The position numbers and the translations under genes were made by a program. DNA of 64,000 nucleotides from Pseudomonadota bacterium (lineage in GTDB: Bacteria; Pseudomonadota; Alphaproteobacteria; Acetobacterales; Acetobacteraceae), in NCBI GenBank assembly GCA_021805565.1, contig JAJZFA010000054.1, positions 92,411 through 156,410 on the forward strand, given 5' to 3'. Shown in pieces: positions 8,841 through 16,801 of the stretch (positions within the stretch are counted from its first letter, which is position 1; each line of letters opens with the position of its first letter). Under the pieces are notes generated by a model that saw only the letters and a program-made list of their open reading frames with translations, was not told the origin of the DNA and did no database searches.

Positions 8841-9806
8841 TTAGCCGCCCCGTGGCGCCGCCGCCCGCCGCAGCCGGTCGTTGATCGCCAATCCCAGGCC
8901 GGCATCCGGAACCGGCATCGCCGCGATCCGCACCGCCCCCAAACGAGCAGCTTCCGAATCGAGCCAGCGCAACCCCTCGAACAGCCGCCCGGCCGCTTCG
9001 GCCGTATCGCCCGAGGCGCTGAGTTGAAAGACGCACCGAGCGCCGGCCAGCACGCCGCCGAAGGCTAATAGTGCCTCGTTGTCAGCCACCGCCGTTGCAT
9101 GCAGTCTTACCGGCAAAGCCGGCGCATAATGCGATGCCAACATGCCCGGCGACCGCATGACAGACTCGTCGCCTGGCAACCGAACCGGTCCAAGACACGC
9201 TTCCAGATTCTCCCGCGAGACCCCGCCCGGCCGCAACAGAACCGGCTCCGCACCGCTCAGGTCCAACACGGTGGATTCAACCCCGACCCGGCACGCGCCG
9301 CTATCCAGAACGGCGGCGATCCGGCCATCCAGCCCATCCAGCACATGCCTGACGGATGTCGGGCTGACCTGCCCGGACCGGTTGGCGGACGGCGCCGCGA
9401 CCGGCCGGGCGGCCGCGACCAGCAGGGCCGTCGCGGACGGATGGGCGGGCACCCGGACCGCCAGCGTGCCGAGTCCCGCGCCGGTCGCAAGCGTTACCGC
9501 ACAATCGGTCCGGCGCGGCAGCACCAAGGTCAGCGGCCCCGGCCAGAATGCCTCCGCCACCCGTTCCGCGCGCGGATTCGACACCACATCGCGAAATACC
9601 CGATCCGCCGAGGGATAATGACAAATCAGCGGATTAAGCGCCGGCCGGCCCTTGGCGGCGAATATCGCGGCCACCGCATCGGCATTCGTCGCATCGCCGC
9701 CCAGTCCGTAAACCGTCTCCGTCCCGAAAGCGACCAGCGCGCCCTGCCGCAGCAGGGCCGCCGCCTGTGCCACGCCAGCCTTGTCCGCGCTTAAAATCTG
9801 GGTCAT
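8841..9806 (-). CDS. L-threonylcarbamoyladenylate synthase (Sua5/YwlC type)
   Basis: 321 aa from ATG 9806 (MTQILSADKAG); the 38 residues added by the track have no homology. The YrdC domain has GTETVYGLGGDATNADAV, RPALNPLICH and SANRSGQ. It is followed by the Sua5 C-terminal domain, beginning near SPGMLASHYAP. The enzyme makes threonylcarbamoyl-AMP for the t6A37 modification of ANN-decoding tRNAs. It is divergent from pepA, with 91 bp between the two starts. Confidence 0.93.
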   Translation of the reverse strand: MTQILSADKAGVAQAAALLRQGALVAFGTETVYGLGGDATNADAVAAIFAAKGRPALNPLICHYPSADRVFRDVVSNPRAERVAEAFWPGPLTLVLPRRTDCAVTLATGAGLGTLAVRVPAHPSATALLVAAARPVAAPSANRSGQVSPTSVRHVLDGLDGRIAAVLDSGACRVGVESTVLDLSGAEPVLLRPGGVSRENLEACLGPVRLPGDESVMRSPGMLASHYAPALPVRLHATAVADNEALLAFGGVLAGARCVFQLSASGDTAEAAGRLFEGLRWLDSEAARLGAVRIAAMPVPDAGLGLAINDRLRRAAAPRGG

Positions 9807-9897
9807 GCAGCAAATCAATAGCCATTCCGCATAACCATGGCAAAGGCCGCCCAGGCTGGATAAGCTGGGCAGCCGGCCCACCGGAGACGTCACATCC

Positions 9898-11379
9898 ATG
9901 CTCGATATCGCGTTCGCCAAACCCGCCTTGCCGAAAACCGGCGCGCTGGTGCTGTTGATTCATGAGGGCGAGAAACCTTCGGGCCTGTGGGCGCAGCTCG
10001 ACGACTCCACCGGCGGCGCCATCGCCCGCGCCTTCGCGGTTGCCGATTTCACCGGGGTAAAAGGCAAAACCTGTGCGATCCTGGCACCCGGCGCGGGCAT
10101 CGGCCGTGTGCTGGCCATCGGGTTGGGCAAGCCGGCCGAAACAACCCGGACAATCCTGCAAGAAGCCGGCGGCACCATCGTCGCCGGGTTGCCGCGCGAG
10201 ACCGCCGCCACCGTGACAGCCAGCGCCCTGACCGCCCAACAGGCCGCCGACGTCGCATTCGGCGCCGTGCTGCGCAGCTACCGCTTCGGCCGCTACCGCA
10301 CCAGGGAAAAGCCGGAAGACCTGCCAAAACTGGCCAAGATAACGATTCAAACAGCGGAAATTCCTAAGGCCAAAGCAGCCTGGGAACCTCTGGACGCGAC
10401 CGCGAAAGGGGTGTTCCTGACCCGTGACCTGGTCAGCGAGCCGCCAAACGTCCTGGATCCGCCGGAAATGGCGGAGCGGTGCCGCAAACTGTCGGAACTC
10501 GGGCTGAAAGTCGAAATCCTCGGCCCCCGGGAAATGTCCAAACTCGGCTTCGGTGCTCTGCTCGGTGTGTCCCAGGGCAGCGTGAAAGAGCCGCGCATGG
10601 TCGTCATGCACTGGAACGGCGCCAACGGTAACGGGCGGAAATCAAAAGAAAAACCGGTCGTGTTCGTCGGCAAGGGCGTCACCTTCGACACCGGCGGAAT
10701 CAGCATCAAAGGCGCCGCCGGGATGGAGGACATGAAGTGGGACATGGCCGGCGCCGGCACGGTGATCGGTCTGATGGCCACGCTGGCGGGGCGCAAGGCG
10801 AAAGTCGATGCCATCGGCCTGGTCGGGCTGGTGGAAAATATGCCGTCTGGATCCGCCCAACGGCCCGGCGACGTGGTCACCAGCTATTCCGGCCAGACCA
10901 TCGAAGTGATCAACACCGACGCCGAGGGGCGCCTGGTCCTGGCGGACGTGTTGTGGTACGCGCAGCAGAAATACGATCCCAAATTCATGGTCGATCTGGC
11001 GACCTTGACGGGCGCCATCATCGTCGGCCTTGGGCATGAATTCGCCGGACTGTTCAGCAACGACGATTCGTTGTCGCAAAAACTGACGGCGGCCGGTCAG
11101 GCCACCGGGGAACGGGTCTGGCGCATGCCGCTGGACGAAGCCTTCGACAAGCAAATCCGCTCCGACATCGCCGACATGAAAAATGTCGGCGGCCGGCCCG
11201 GCGGTTCGATCACCGCCGCGCAGTTCATTCAGCGCTTCGTCAACGGCAAGCCATGGGCGCATCTGGATATCGCCGGCATGGCCTGGAGCACGAAAGACGC
11301 CGCCATCGTCCCGAAAGGCGCCACCGCGTTCGGCGTGCGCCTGTTGGACCGGCTGGTCGCCGATCACTTCGAAGGCTGA
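9898..11379 (+). CDS. pepA: Leucyl aminopeptidase (M17)
   Basis: 493 aa with an N-terminal macro-like domain and a C-terminal catalytic domain. Metal and active-site motifs are intact: VGKGVTFDTGGISIK, MKWDMAGAG and the signature NTDAEGRLVLADVL. It removes N-terminal residues from peptides as a cytosolic hexamer. Some PepA proteins also bind DNA, but nothing here shows that. holC begins 1 bp after its stop, the usual pepA-holC pair. Confidence 0.96.
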   Translation: MLDIAFAKPALPKTGALVLLIHEGEKPSGLWAQLDDSTGGAIARAFAVADFTGVKGKTCAILAPGAGIGRVLAIGLGKPAETTRTILQEAGGTIVAGLPRETAATVTASALTAQQAADVAFGAVLRSYRFGRYRTREKPEDLPKLAKITIQTAEIPKAKAAWEPLDATAKGVFLTRDLVSEPPNVLDPPEMAERCRKLSELGLKVEILGPREMSKLGFGALLGVSQGSVKEPRMVVMHWNGANGNGRKSKEKPVVFVGKGVTFDTGGISIKGAAGMEDMKWDMAGAGTVIGLMATLAGRKAKVDAIGLVGLVENMPSGSAQRPGDVVTSYSGQTIEVINTDAEGRLVLADVLWYAQQKYDPKFMVDLATLTGAIIVGLGHEFAGLFSNDDSLSQKLTAAGQATGERVWRMPLDEAFDKQIRSDIADMKNVGGRPGGSITAAQFIQRFVNGKPWAHLDIAGMAWSTKDAAIVPKGATAFGVRLLDRLVADHFEG

Positions 11380-11380
11380 T

Positions 11381-11821
11381 ATGGCCGCGGCCGGGTTTTA
11401 TCACCTGACCCGGTCGCCGCTACAGCAGGCGTTGCCGCGGCTTCTCGCCCGCACGCTGGAATCCGGCCAGCGCGCGTTGATTCTGGGAACCAGTCAGCCG
11501 GCCCTGGACGCACTGAGCACCGCGTTGTGGGCCCAGCGCGTCTGGCTGCCGCACGGGTCGGCGGCGGACGGCGATCCGGACCTGCAACCGATATGGCTGA
11601 CGACCGAGGCAGAACCGGTCAACGGTGCCCGCTATTTGTTTCTGGTCGATGGTGCCGAAACCGGTCGCCTGGGCGAATTCGACCGTGCCTTCGACCTGTT
11701 CGACGGCAACACCGCCACCGCCCTCGCCGCCGCTCGGTTACGATGGCGTGCGGCAAAAGAGGCCGGTCATACCCTGACCTATTGGCAGCAGACTGAAAGC
11801 GGCTGGCGGAAAAACGCTTAG
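11381..11821 (+). CDS. holC: DNA polymerase III chi subunit
   Basis: 146 aa. The track starts much earlier (11183) within pepA, so I chose the ATG at 11381, right after the pepA stop. FYHLTRSPLQQALPRLL and QRALILGTSQPALDALSTALW match the N-terminal half of HolC, and FLVDGAETGRL is typical of the centre. Chi joins the clamp loader to SSB. The TAG stop codon lies inside the CTTAGG edge of the downstream repeat, so the repeat supplies the end of this gene. Confidence 0.93.
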   Translation: MAAAGFYHLTRSPLQQALPRLLARTLESGQRALILGTSQPALDALSTALWAQRVWLPHGSAADGDPDLQPIWLTTEAEPVNGARYLFLVDGAETGRLGEFDRAFDLFDGNTATALAAARLRWRAAKEAGHTLTYWQQTESGWRKNA

Positions 11822-11938
11822 GCCATGCCCAACAATTATCGCTTCGGATTGCGGTGTCGGGCATGCCCTAAGCTCATGTTTTGCAAGGCAACTTTGCTGG
11901 CGTGCTGACGCACTTATTTGCCAGCGTTGCCTTAGGCC
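11817..11938 (+). repeat. Dispersed double-hairpin repeat, copy 2 (reference copy)
   Basis: Hairpin 1 runs from CTTAGGCCATGCCCAACA to TGTCGGGCATGCCCTAAG. Hairpin 2 pairs GGCAACTTTGCTGGC with GCCAGCGTTGCC around a GTGCTGACGCACTT loop and ends CTTAGG. The unit lies between convergent genes and contains the holC stop codon. The stretch GGCGTGCTGACGCACTTAT is present in copy 3 almost unchanged. Confidence 0.8.
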
Positions 11939-11995
11939 GATGATCCGGCGGGCAGCGCGATCGACACGCCTACACGCAGTTTGCCGGCAGCAGGC

Positions 11996-12928
11996 TTAGC
12001 GCCTTTTGCTCGCGGGCTTGGTATTCAACCACCATTTCACCGGCTCCGGCGCGACAGCCGCCGGTTCGGCCTGGCGCCCGCGCCGCACCGCGACGTCTGC
12101 TTCAGCCGCGACGGGATGCCGGTAGGCCGGTTCGGCCGGCCGCCGCGACGCCGGTGTTTCCTCGGAGAAGGACCTTAGAAGCATTTCAGCCGCTTCCCCC
12201 GCGGCTTCCGCGTGACGCAACGCCTTCTCGGCGGACTTGCGGAGATGACGCTCCTCGGCAAGCTGGTCCTGGAAAGTTTGCGCGCGATGTTCGGCGGCCT
12301 GCGCCTGCTCCGACGCCTCCCGCAGTTGTTCGGCGAGCGTTCCGGCGCCGGCACGAAGCTGGGCCGTTGCCTCGCGTTCGCGGTTCAATGCGTCCAATGC
12401 CTCATTTTTAGCGAGTTCGGCGTGGCCGATCTTGGTTTGCAGATCGTGCGCAACCGCCTGTATGTCCGCCAATGACCGTTCGGCCTTATCGCGTGCGGCG
12501 GTTTCGGCGGCCAGGGCGGCTTCGGTTCGTTGCAGCCGGCTGCTGGTCGGGCCTTGCGGGGATGCAGCACCGCGATGAGCGGGGGCTTCATGCGCCTGAT
12601 CGCGGCGCAGCACTGTCACCGGGATATCGCCGTCCTGGACGAATCGGCGCCGGTGCAAGCCGCCATTGAACCGGTCCCCCATGCGCAGCTGTTGATCCGC
12701 CCGGTCGGTGTCCGGGCGCTGGCGTTGCGATTCGCCAAGCAGGCCAAGTGCTTTTCGCATTTGCGATTCGGCTTGGTCCCCAGGGCCGGACTCCTCCGGT
12801 CTCGATCCGCTGGCCGTCCCGGAATTTGTCGCTCGGGAGAATGGATCGTGCGGCGTGTCGCTGGCCGCATGATCGAGTCGTGGTTTCAAAATCTCAGACA
12901 ATTCCATCACCTGGACGATAGGGGGCAA
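11996..12928 (-). CDS. Hypothetical coiled-coil protein
   Basis: 310 aa. The first ~125 residues are polar and probably disordered, apart from a compact basic stretch (MGDRFNGGLHRRRFVQDGDIPV). Residues about 130-240 are rich in Ala, Glu, Gln and Arg with heptad spacing (for example EREATAQLRAGAGTLAEQLREA), a likely long coiled coil. The end is basic (WWLNTKPASKRR). There is no signal peptide or membrane helix. I do not recognise the family; a structural or nucleoid/scaffold role is possible, but nothing in the sequence proves it. It is convergent with holC. Confidence 0.6.
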   Translation of the reverse strand: MPPIVQVMELSEILKPRLDHAASDTPHDPFSRATNSGTASGSRPEESGPGDQAESQMRKALGLLGESQRQRPDTDRADQQLRMGDRFNGGLHRRRFVQDGDIPVTVLRRDQAHEAPAHRGAASPQGPTSSRLQRTEAALAAETAARDKAERSLADIQAVAHDLQTKIGHAELAKNEALDALNREREATAQLRAGAGTLAEQLREASEQAQAAEHRAQTFQDQLAEERHLRKSAEKALRHAEAAGEAAEMLLRSFSEETPASRRPAEPAYRHPVAAEADVAVRRGRQAEPAAVAPEPVKWWLNTKPASKRR

Positions 12929-12977
12929 TCAAGGGATCGTTACACAAAGCCTGACGATCGACCGAAATCCGGTCCAG

Positions 12978-13000
12978 CCATACGGCGATTCGCCGTATGG
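12978..13000. promoter_or_regulatory. Perfect 11-bp inverted repeat
   Basis: CCATACGGCGA-T-TCGCCGTATGG is perfectly symmetric around one base. It lies about 50 bp upstream of the coiled-coil gene start and about 270 bp upstream of the receiver gene. It could be an operator or a hairpin; there is no U-tract. Confidence 0.5.
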
Positions 13001-13148
13001 CCCATCGATCGGGCTGTGTTCACCTGGATGTCGCGCCAGAAGCCATTGTGTAACCATTGGTTCAATTGAGCGGGACAACAACGATAAAAATACATTTATT
13101 CCGCGTTCATCGGCCCGGTATGCACCGAACACCTGCCTTATTTAGGCG

Positions 13149-13167
13149 TTGCTATCAACAATAGCAA
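13149..13167. repeat. Small inverted repeat upstream of the receiver gene
   Basis: TTGCTAT and ATAGCAA form 7-bp arms around CAACA, about 105 bp upstream of the receiver start. Its function is unknown. Confidence 0.35.
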
Positions 13168-13272
13168 GTGATGCATTGATTTAGGCCTTAGCCGGTTCGC
13201 GAGACAGGGGTAGCATCCTGATAGACCCGATGCGCCGCCGGTCAGGTGGCACGGAAACCGGCGAAGGATTGC

Positions 13273-13650
13273 ATGGCGATGATCATGGATACGGCGAGCA
13301 TTGTGGCGGTTATCGACGACGACGCCGATGTAGGCGACGTAATCGGCGGCCTGCTCGAAACAATGGGGTATCAGGTCGAGACCTACAGATCGGGAATGGA
13401 TTTTCTGTCTGGCGCGCGATTGGCCACGCTGGCCTGCCTGGTGGTCGATCAAAACATGCCCAAGATGACAGGGCTGGAAATGATCGAAACCCTTTCGACA
13501 CGGGGCGTCAGTATTCCCGCACTATTGATCACCGGAAATCAAGATGCGGAGATCGAACGCAAGGCCAACAGTCTCGGCGTTATGACCGTCTTGGAAAAGC
13601 CCATGTCGCATCATGAACTCTTGCGATTTGTTTCACTTTCTGCCGGCTGA
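13273..13650 (+). CDS. Single-domain response regulator (receiver only)
   Basis: 125 aa from the ATG at 13273, with GAAGGA just upstream; the track start at 13246 is less likely. It is a bare receiver domain: acidic pocket VIDDDADV, phospho-acceptor Asp in VVDQNMPKMTG, switch Thr in LLITGN and Lys in VLEKPM, all present. The sequence resembles the receiver of FixJ/NarL-type regulators, but no output domain follows. No kinase is adjacent, so its partner is unknown. It may act as a CheY-like or phosphate-sink protein. Confidence 0.88.
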   Translation: MAMIMDTASIVAVIDDDADVGDVIGGLLETMGYQVETYRSGMDFLSGARLATLACLVVDQNMPKMTGLEMIETLSTRGVSIPALLITGNQDAEIERKANSLGVMTVLEKPMSHHELLRFVSLSAG

Positions 13651-13696
13651 CCGCAGGGCGGACCCCAAATTTTTCGCTGCCTCGGCTCTTTCGTAG

Positions 13697-13716
13697 CCGG
13701 GGCCGACAGCCCCCGG
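13697..13716. terminator. GC-rich hairpin between convergent genes
   Basis: CCGGGGC-CGACA-GCCCCCGG lies between the receiver stop and the ABC-F stop and could terminate transcription from both sides. There is no clear U-tract, so confidence is modest. Confidence 0.4.
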
Positions 13717-13724
13717 CCGGCCTG

Positions 13725-15587
13725 TCAGGACGCCGCTTCCAGTTCTTCCTCGGCCATTAGCCATGCCGCCTCGACCACCGCGGCTTCCTTGGCAATGGCA
13801 CCCAGCCGCGCATTGGCATCCGTTATATCGGCCGTCCGGCCCGGCGCATACAGGGCTGGGTCAGCCAGTTTGGCCTCGATCCGCACCCGTTCGGCGGCCA
13901 GAACCGCGAGGCGCTTTTCCGCGTCCTGGGCCTTCTTGCGAATCGGGGCCAGGGCCAAACGCGCCTCCGCGCGCTCCCGCCGGTCGTCCTTGCGGGTGAC
14001 GGCACCGGCCTTGACCGCGGGCCGGGCGCGTTCGGTCAACAACGCGCGATAGTCGTCCAGATCGCCATCGAACGGCTTGACGGTGCCGTCGCCAACCAGC
14101 CACAGCCGGTCGGCCACCAGTTCGACCAAATTCGGGTCGTGGGTGATCAGCAGCACCGCGCCCTGAAAGTCCGCCAGCGCCTTGACCAGGGCATCGCGGG
14201 CGTCGATGTCCAGATGATTGGTCGGCTCATCCAGGATCAGCAGTTGCGGCGCGTCCCGCGTTGCCAGCGCCAGCAGCAAGCGAGCCTTTTCCCCACCCGA
14301 AAGGTTGGCGACCGGCGTTTCCGCGCGATCCGCATCCAGCCCGAACCGGGCGAGTTGCCCCCGCAATTTTGCGGGCACCGCGTTCGGCAGGACACGCGCC
14401 ATGTGGTCGATCGGGTTTTCGCCGGCCACCAGTTCATCGGTCTGGTGCTGCGCGAAATACCCCACTTTCAGCCTGGGACCGCGGCGGACTTCGCCCGACA
14501 AGGGCGCCAGCCGCCCGGCCAGCAGCTTGGCCAGCGTCGATTTGCCGTTGCCGTTGGCGCCCAGCAGCGCGATCCGGTCGTCCATATCGACCGCCAGCGA
14601 CACGTTGCGCAGAACGGTGGCGGTGCCGTAGCCGATATCCGCACGGTCGAGCACCAGGATCGGCGGCGCCATCCGCGCGGGTTCGGGGAAGTCGAAGCGC
14701 GTCGGCGCGTCTTCGATCACCGATTCGATTCGCGGCAGACGCTCCAGCGCCTTGATCCGCGCCTGGGCCTGACGGGCTTTCGACGCTTTATAGCGAAACC
14801 GGTCGATGAAAGACTGAATATGCGCCCGCTCCACCGCCACCCGTTCCGCCGCGCGAGTCTGTTGCATCGCCCGTTCGGTGCGGATACGGACAAATTCGTC
14901 GAACCCGCCGGGGGTGAGCGAAATCTTGCCTTTGTCGAGATGGGCGATCGCCTCGACCGCGCGGTCCAGCAAGCCGCGATCGTGCGACACCACCAGGGCC
15001 GCGCCGGGAAACCGCGCCAGCCAGGTTTCCAGCCACATCGTCGCTTCAAGGTCGAGGTGATTGGTCGGCTCGTCCAGCAGCAACAGATCGGGATTAGCGA
15101 ACAAAGCGGTTGCCAACGCGACGCGCATCCGCCAGCCGCCGGAAAATTCGGCGACCGGCCGGCTCTGCGCCGCCTCATCGAACCCCAGGCCCGCCAGGAT
15201 GGTCGCCGCCCGGGCCGGGGCCGAATCGGCACCGATGGTCACCAGCCGGTCATGCACCTCGGCCAGGCGAAGCGGTCCGGCGGCCTGCGCTTCGGCCAGC
15301 AGGGCCAGCCGTTCCGGATCGCCTTGCAACACCGTGTCCAACAACGACGCCGGACCCTCCGGCGCTTCCTGACGCACCGTGGCCATGCGTGCGCGCGATG
15401 AAAGCCGGATGTCGCCGCCGTCGATGGCGATTTCGCCGGCGATGGCCCGCAGCAGGGTGGATTTACCGGCGCCGTTGCGGCCGACCAGCCCGATTCGCCG
15501 GCCGGGATCGATCGTCAGGCTTGCCTCGTTCAGCAGGGTGCGGCCGCCCATGCGGATGACGGCGCCGGAAATAACCAACAGGGACAT
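13725..15587 (-). CDS. ABC-F family ATPase
   Basis: 620 aa with two ABC domains and no membrane segments. Walker A motifs are GRNGAGKST (about residue 36) and GANGNGKST (about 340). The signatures are FSGGWRMRVALA and LSGGEKARLLLA, each followed by DEPTNHLD. The linker between the domains is basic and helical, and a coiled-coil tail follows domain 2. This is the ABC-F plan (Uup/YheS group), whose members act on ribosomes or nucleic acid rather than in transport. Which subgroup it belongs to cannot be settled by eye. Confidence 0.93.
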   Translation of the reverse strand: MSLLVISGAVIRMGGRTLLNEASLTIDPGRRIGLVGRNGAGKSTLLRAIAGEIAIDGGDIRLSSRARMATVRQEAPEGPASLLDTVLQGDPERLALLAEAQAAGPLRLAEVHDRLVTIGADSAPARAATILAGLGFDEAAQSRPVAEFSGGWRMRVALATALFANPDLLLLDEPTNHLDLEATMWLETWLARFPGAALVVSHDRGLLDRAVEAIAHLDKGKISLTPGGFDEFVRIRTERAMQQTRAAERVAVERAHIQSFIDRFRYKASKARQAQARIKALERLPRIESVIEDAPTRFDFPEPARMAPPILVLDRADIGYGTATVLRNVSLAVDMDDRIALLGANGNGKSTLAKLLAGRLAPLSGEVRRGPRLKVGYFAQHQTDELVAGENPIDHMARVLPNAVPAKLRGQLARFGLDADRAETPVANLSGGEKARLLLALATRDAPQLLILDEPTNHLDIDARDALVKALADFQGAVLLITHDPNLVELVADRLWLVGDGTVKPFDGDLDDYRALLTERARPAVKAGAVTRKDDRRERAEARLALAPIRKKAQDAEKRLAVLAAERVRIEAKLADPALYAPGRTADITDANARLGAIAKEAAVVEAAWLMAEEELEAAS

Positions 15588-15759
15588 AGGCGGGGTTTAG
15601 CGCCGGGCGAGGCCGTTAGGAAGCACCGGTTGCTCTGCCCGGCCGAGCGGGCAGGATGTGCGGTCTGGTTCGGGACTCACCGCGGCCCCGTCGCCCCGCG
15701 GAACCGGGCGCCCACCCGCGATGAACCCTGGCCGGCCGTCGCGGCCTTACATAATTATC

Positions 15760-15779
15760 CGATAAGAATAAAATTATCG
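15760..15779. terminator. Weak AT-rich hairpin downstream of the HNH gene
   Basis: CGATAA and TTATCG flank an 8-nt loop 14 bp beyond the HNH stop, in a short AT-rich patch. It is a possible terminator for that gene. The rest of 15588-15792 contains no ORF. Confidence 0.3.
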
Positions 15780-15792
15780 CTATTTCCGCAGC

Positions 15793-16734
15793 CTATCCAA
15801 GGAAACGTTTGGCTCGATGATACAGCATATAGGCCCATTTTTGCTCCGAGAAGTGCCGCGGCAACGCAGCTTGCTCTAGTTGCCAACGCGACTTGACCTC
15901 AGCAGGCAAATTAGCCGCGAGCAGCATTGTCCCGTCTCGCTCGAACGTCATATAGCCCTGATCAAAAAGATGATCGATGTGCGGCGAGAGCATCAGTCCA
16001 TTATTTCCGTCTAGCCGTTCAGAGTCGTTTGAATCCTTCCATGGCTTGATGTGGCTCGCGCGAAGATGCTTGGGCGCCGCGATCCCTGTCACGCGACAGC
16101 TTTGCTCCTCGCGGAGCACCTCGATTCGAAATTTACCTTGCCCGCATCGCGCGGCTATCAATTGTTCCTTTTCTGTCGGGGATAGGTCAGACCGCGCGAT
16201 CAGTGCCTGTATGTCCTGATCCAGGATATTCGTGCCGGTATCGTATTTAATTAGAGGTTCGAACCGTGGCTCCGAACACAAGGTAGCCAGCGAAATTCCA
16301 AATGTCTCCCAACACAGTTTCTCCAGGTTGGGTAATTCGTCCCTTATTTCATTGTAAGATGATTGGTACGCATGCTCACGTCCATTTTTGTGAATCTTGC
16401 ACGCTTCAGCCTCGATCATCGAATCCAACCTGATGAACGGCTCCGCATCCAGAGAACATGCGTTAGCAAATCTTATTGGATACTCCGGCTTTCCTTTCCT
16501 GTTCGTTTTCGGATCTCCGTCCCACATTTGACCAAACCCGATGATTCCTTTGCTTCCCGTTTTGCCAACGCGCAGAAGAACAACCTGTTCTCCGGGCTTC
16601 GATCCTTTTATTAACTGCCACTCGGTTAGAATAAAGCCACCCCCTTGCTGACGGGCGTTCTGAAGATCGTTTTCCCACCGCTTCGCATCCATTCCCGCAG
16701 CGGGATTACCGATAGGCATATACGTTCTGACCAT
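15793..16734 (-). CDS. HNH endonuclease with N-terminal EVE/PUA-like domain (putative modification-dependent nuclease)
   Basis: 313 aa. The C-terminal half carries an HNH_2-type nuclease: CRVTGI, HLRASHIKPWKDSNDSERLDGNNGLML and HIDHLFDQGYMTF, with all expected His and Asn residues. The N-terminal half (FILTEWQLIKGSKPGEQVVLLRVGK, then GIIGFGQM) looks like a PUA/EVE-like fold, a base-reading domain that is fused to nucleases in modification-dependent restriction enzymes. The fold call is inference. GC is visibly lower than in the neighbours (about 45% in one 60-base line I counted), suggesting horizontal acquisition. No methyltransferase is adjacent, as expected for a type IV-like enzyme. AAGGAG lies upstream of the start. 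Confidence 0.75.
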   Translation of the reverse strand: MVRTYMPIGNPAAGMDAKRWENDLQNARQQGGGFILTEWQLIKGSKPGEQVVLLRVGKTGSKGIIGFGQMWDGDPKTNRKGKPEYPIRFANACSLDAEPFIRLDSMIEAEACKIHKNGREHAYQSSYNEIRDELPNLEKLCWETFGISLATLCSEPRFEPLIKYDTGTNILDQDIQALIARSDLSPTEKEQLIAARCGQGKFRIEVLREEQSCRVTGIAAPKHLRASHIKPWKDSNDSERLDGNNGLMLSPHIDHLFDQGYMTFERDGTMLLAANLPAEVKSRWQLEQAALPRHFSEQKWAYMLYHRAKRFLG

Positions 16735-16801
16735 ACGCGAACGTTGCTCCTTATCCAGCTTTCACTCAATTTTTCCCACAACGGAGGGGAGTCCGGTCTC
16801 A

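Larger units (their letters stand above)
12929..13272. other. 344-bp divergent intergenic region with two palindromes
   Basis: No convincing ORF. It separates the divergent coiled-coil gene and the receiver gene. It holds a perfect 23-nt palindrome (12978-13000), a 19-nt hairpin (13149-13167) and a locally AT-rich segment around 13080-13105. Confidence 0.6.

Noticed and set aside
13246-13272. Upstream start of the receiver gene (MARKPAKDC...)
   Set aside because: GAAGGA precedes the ATG at 13273, and the receiver fold begins soon after it.
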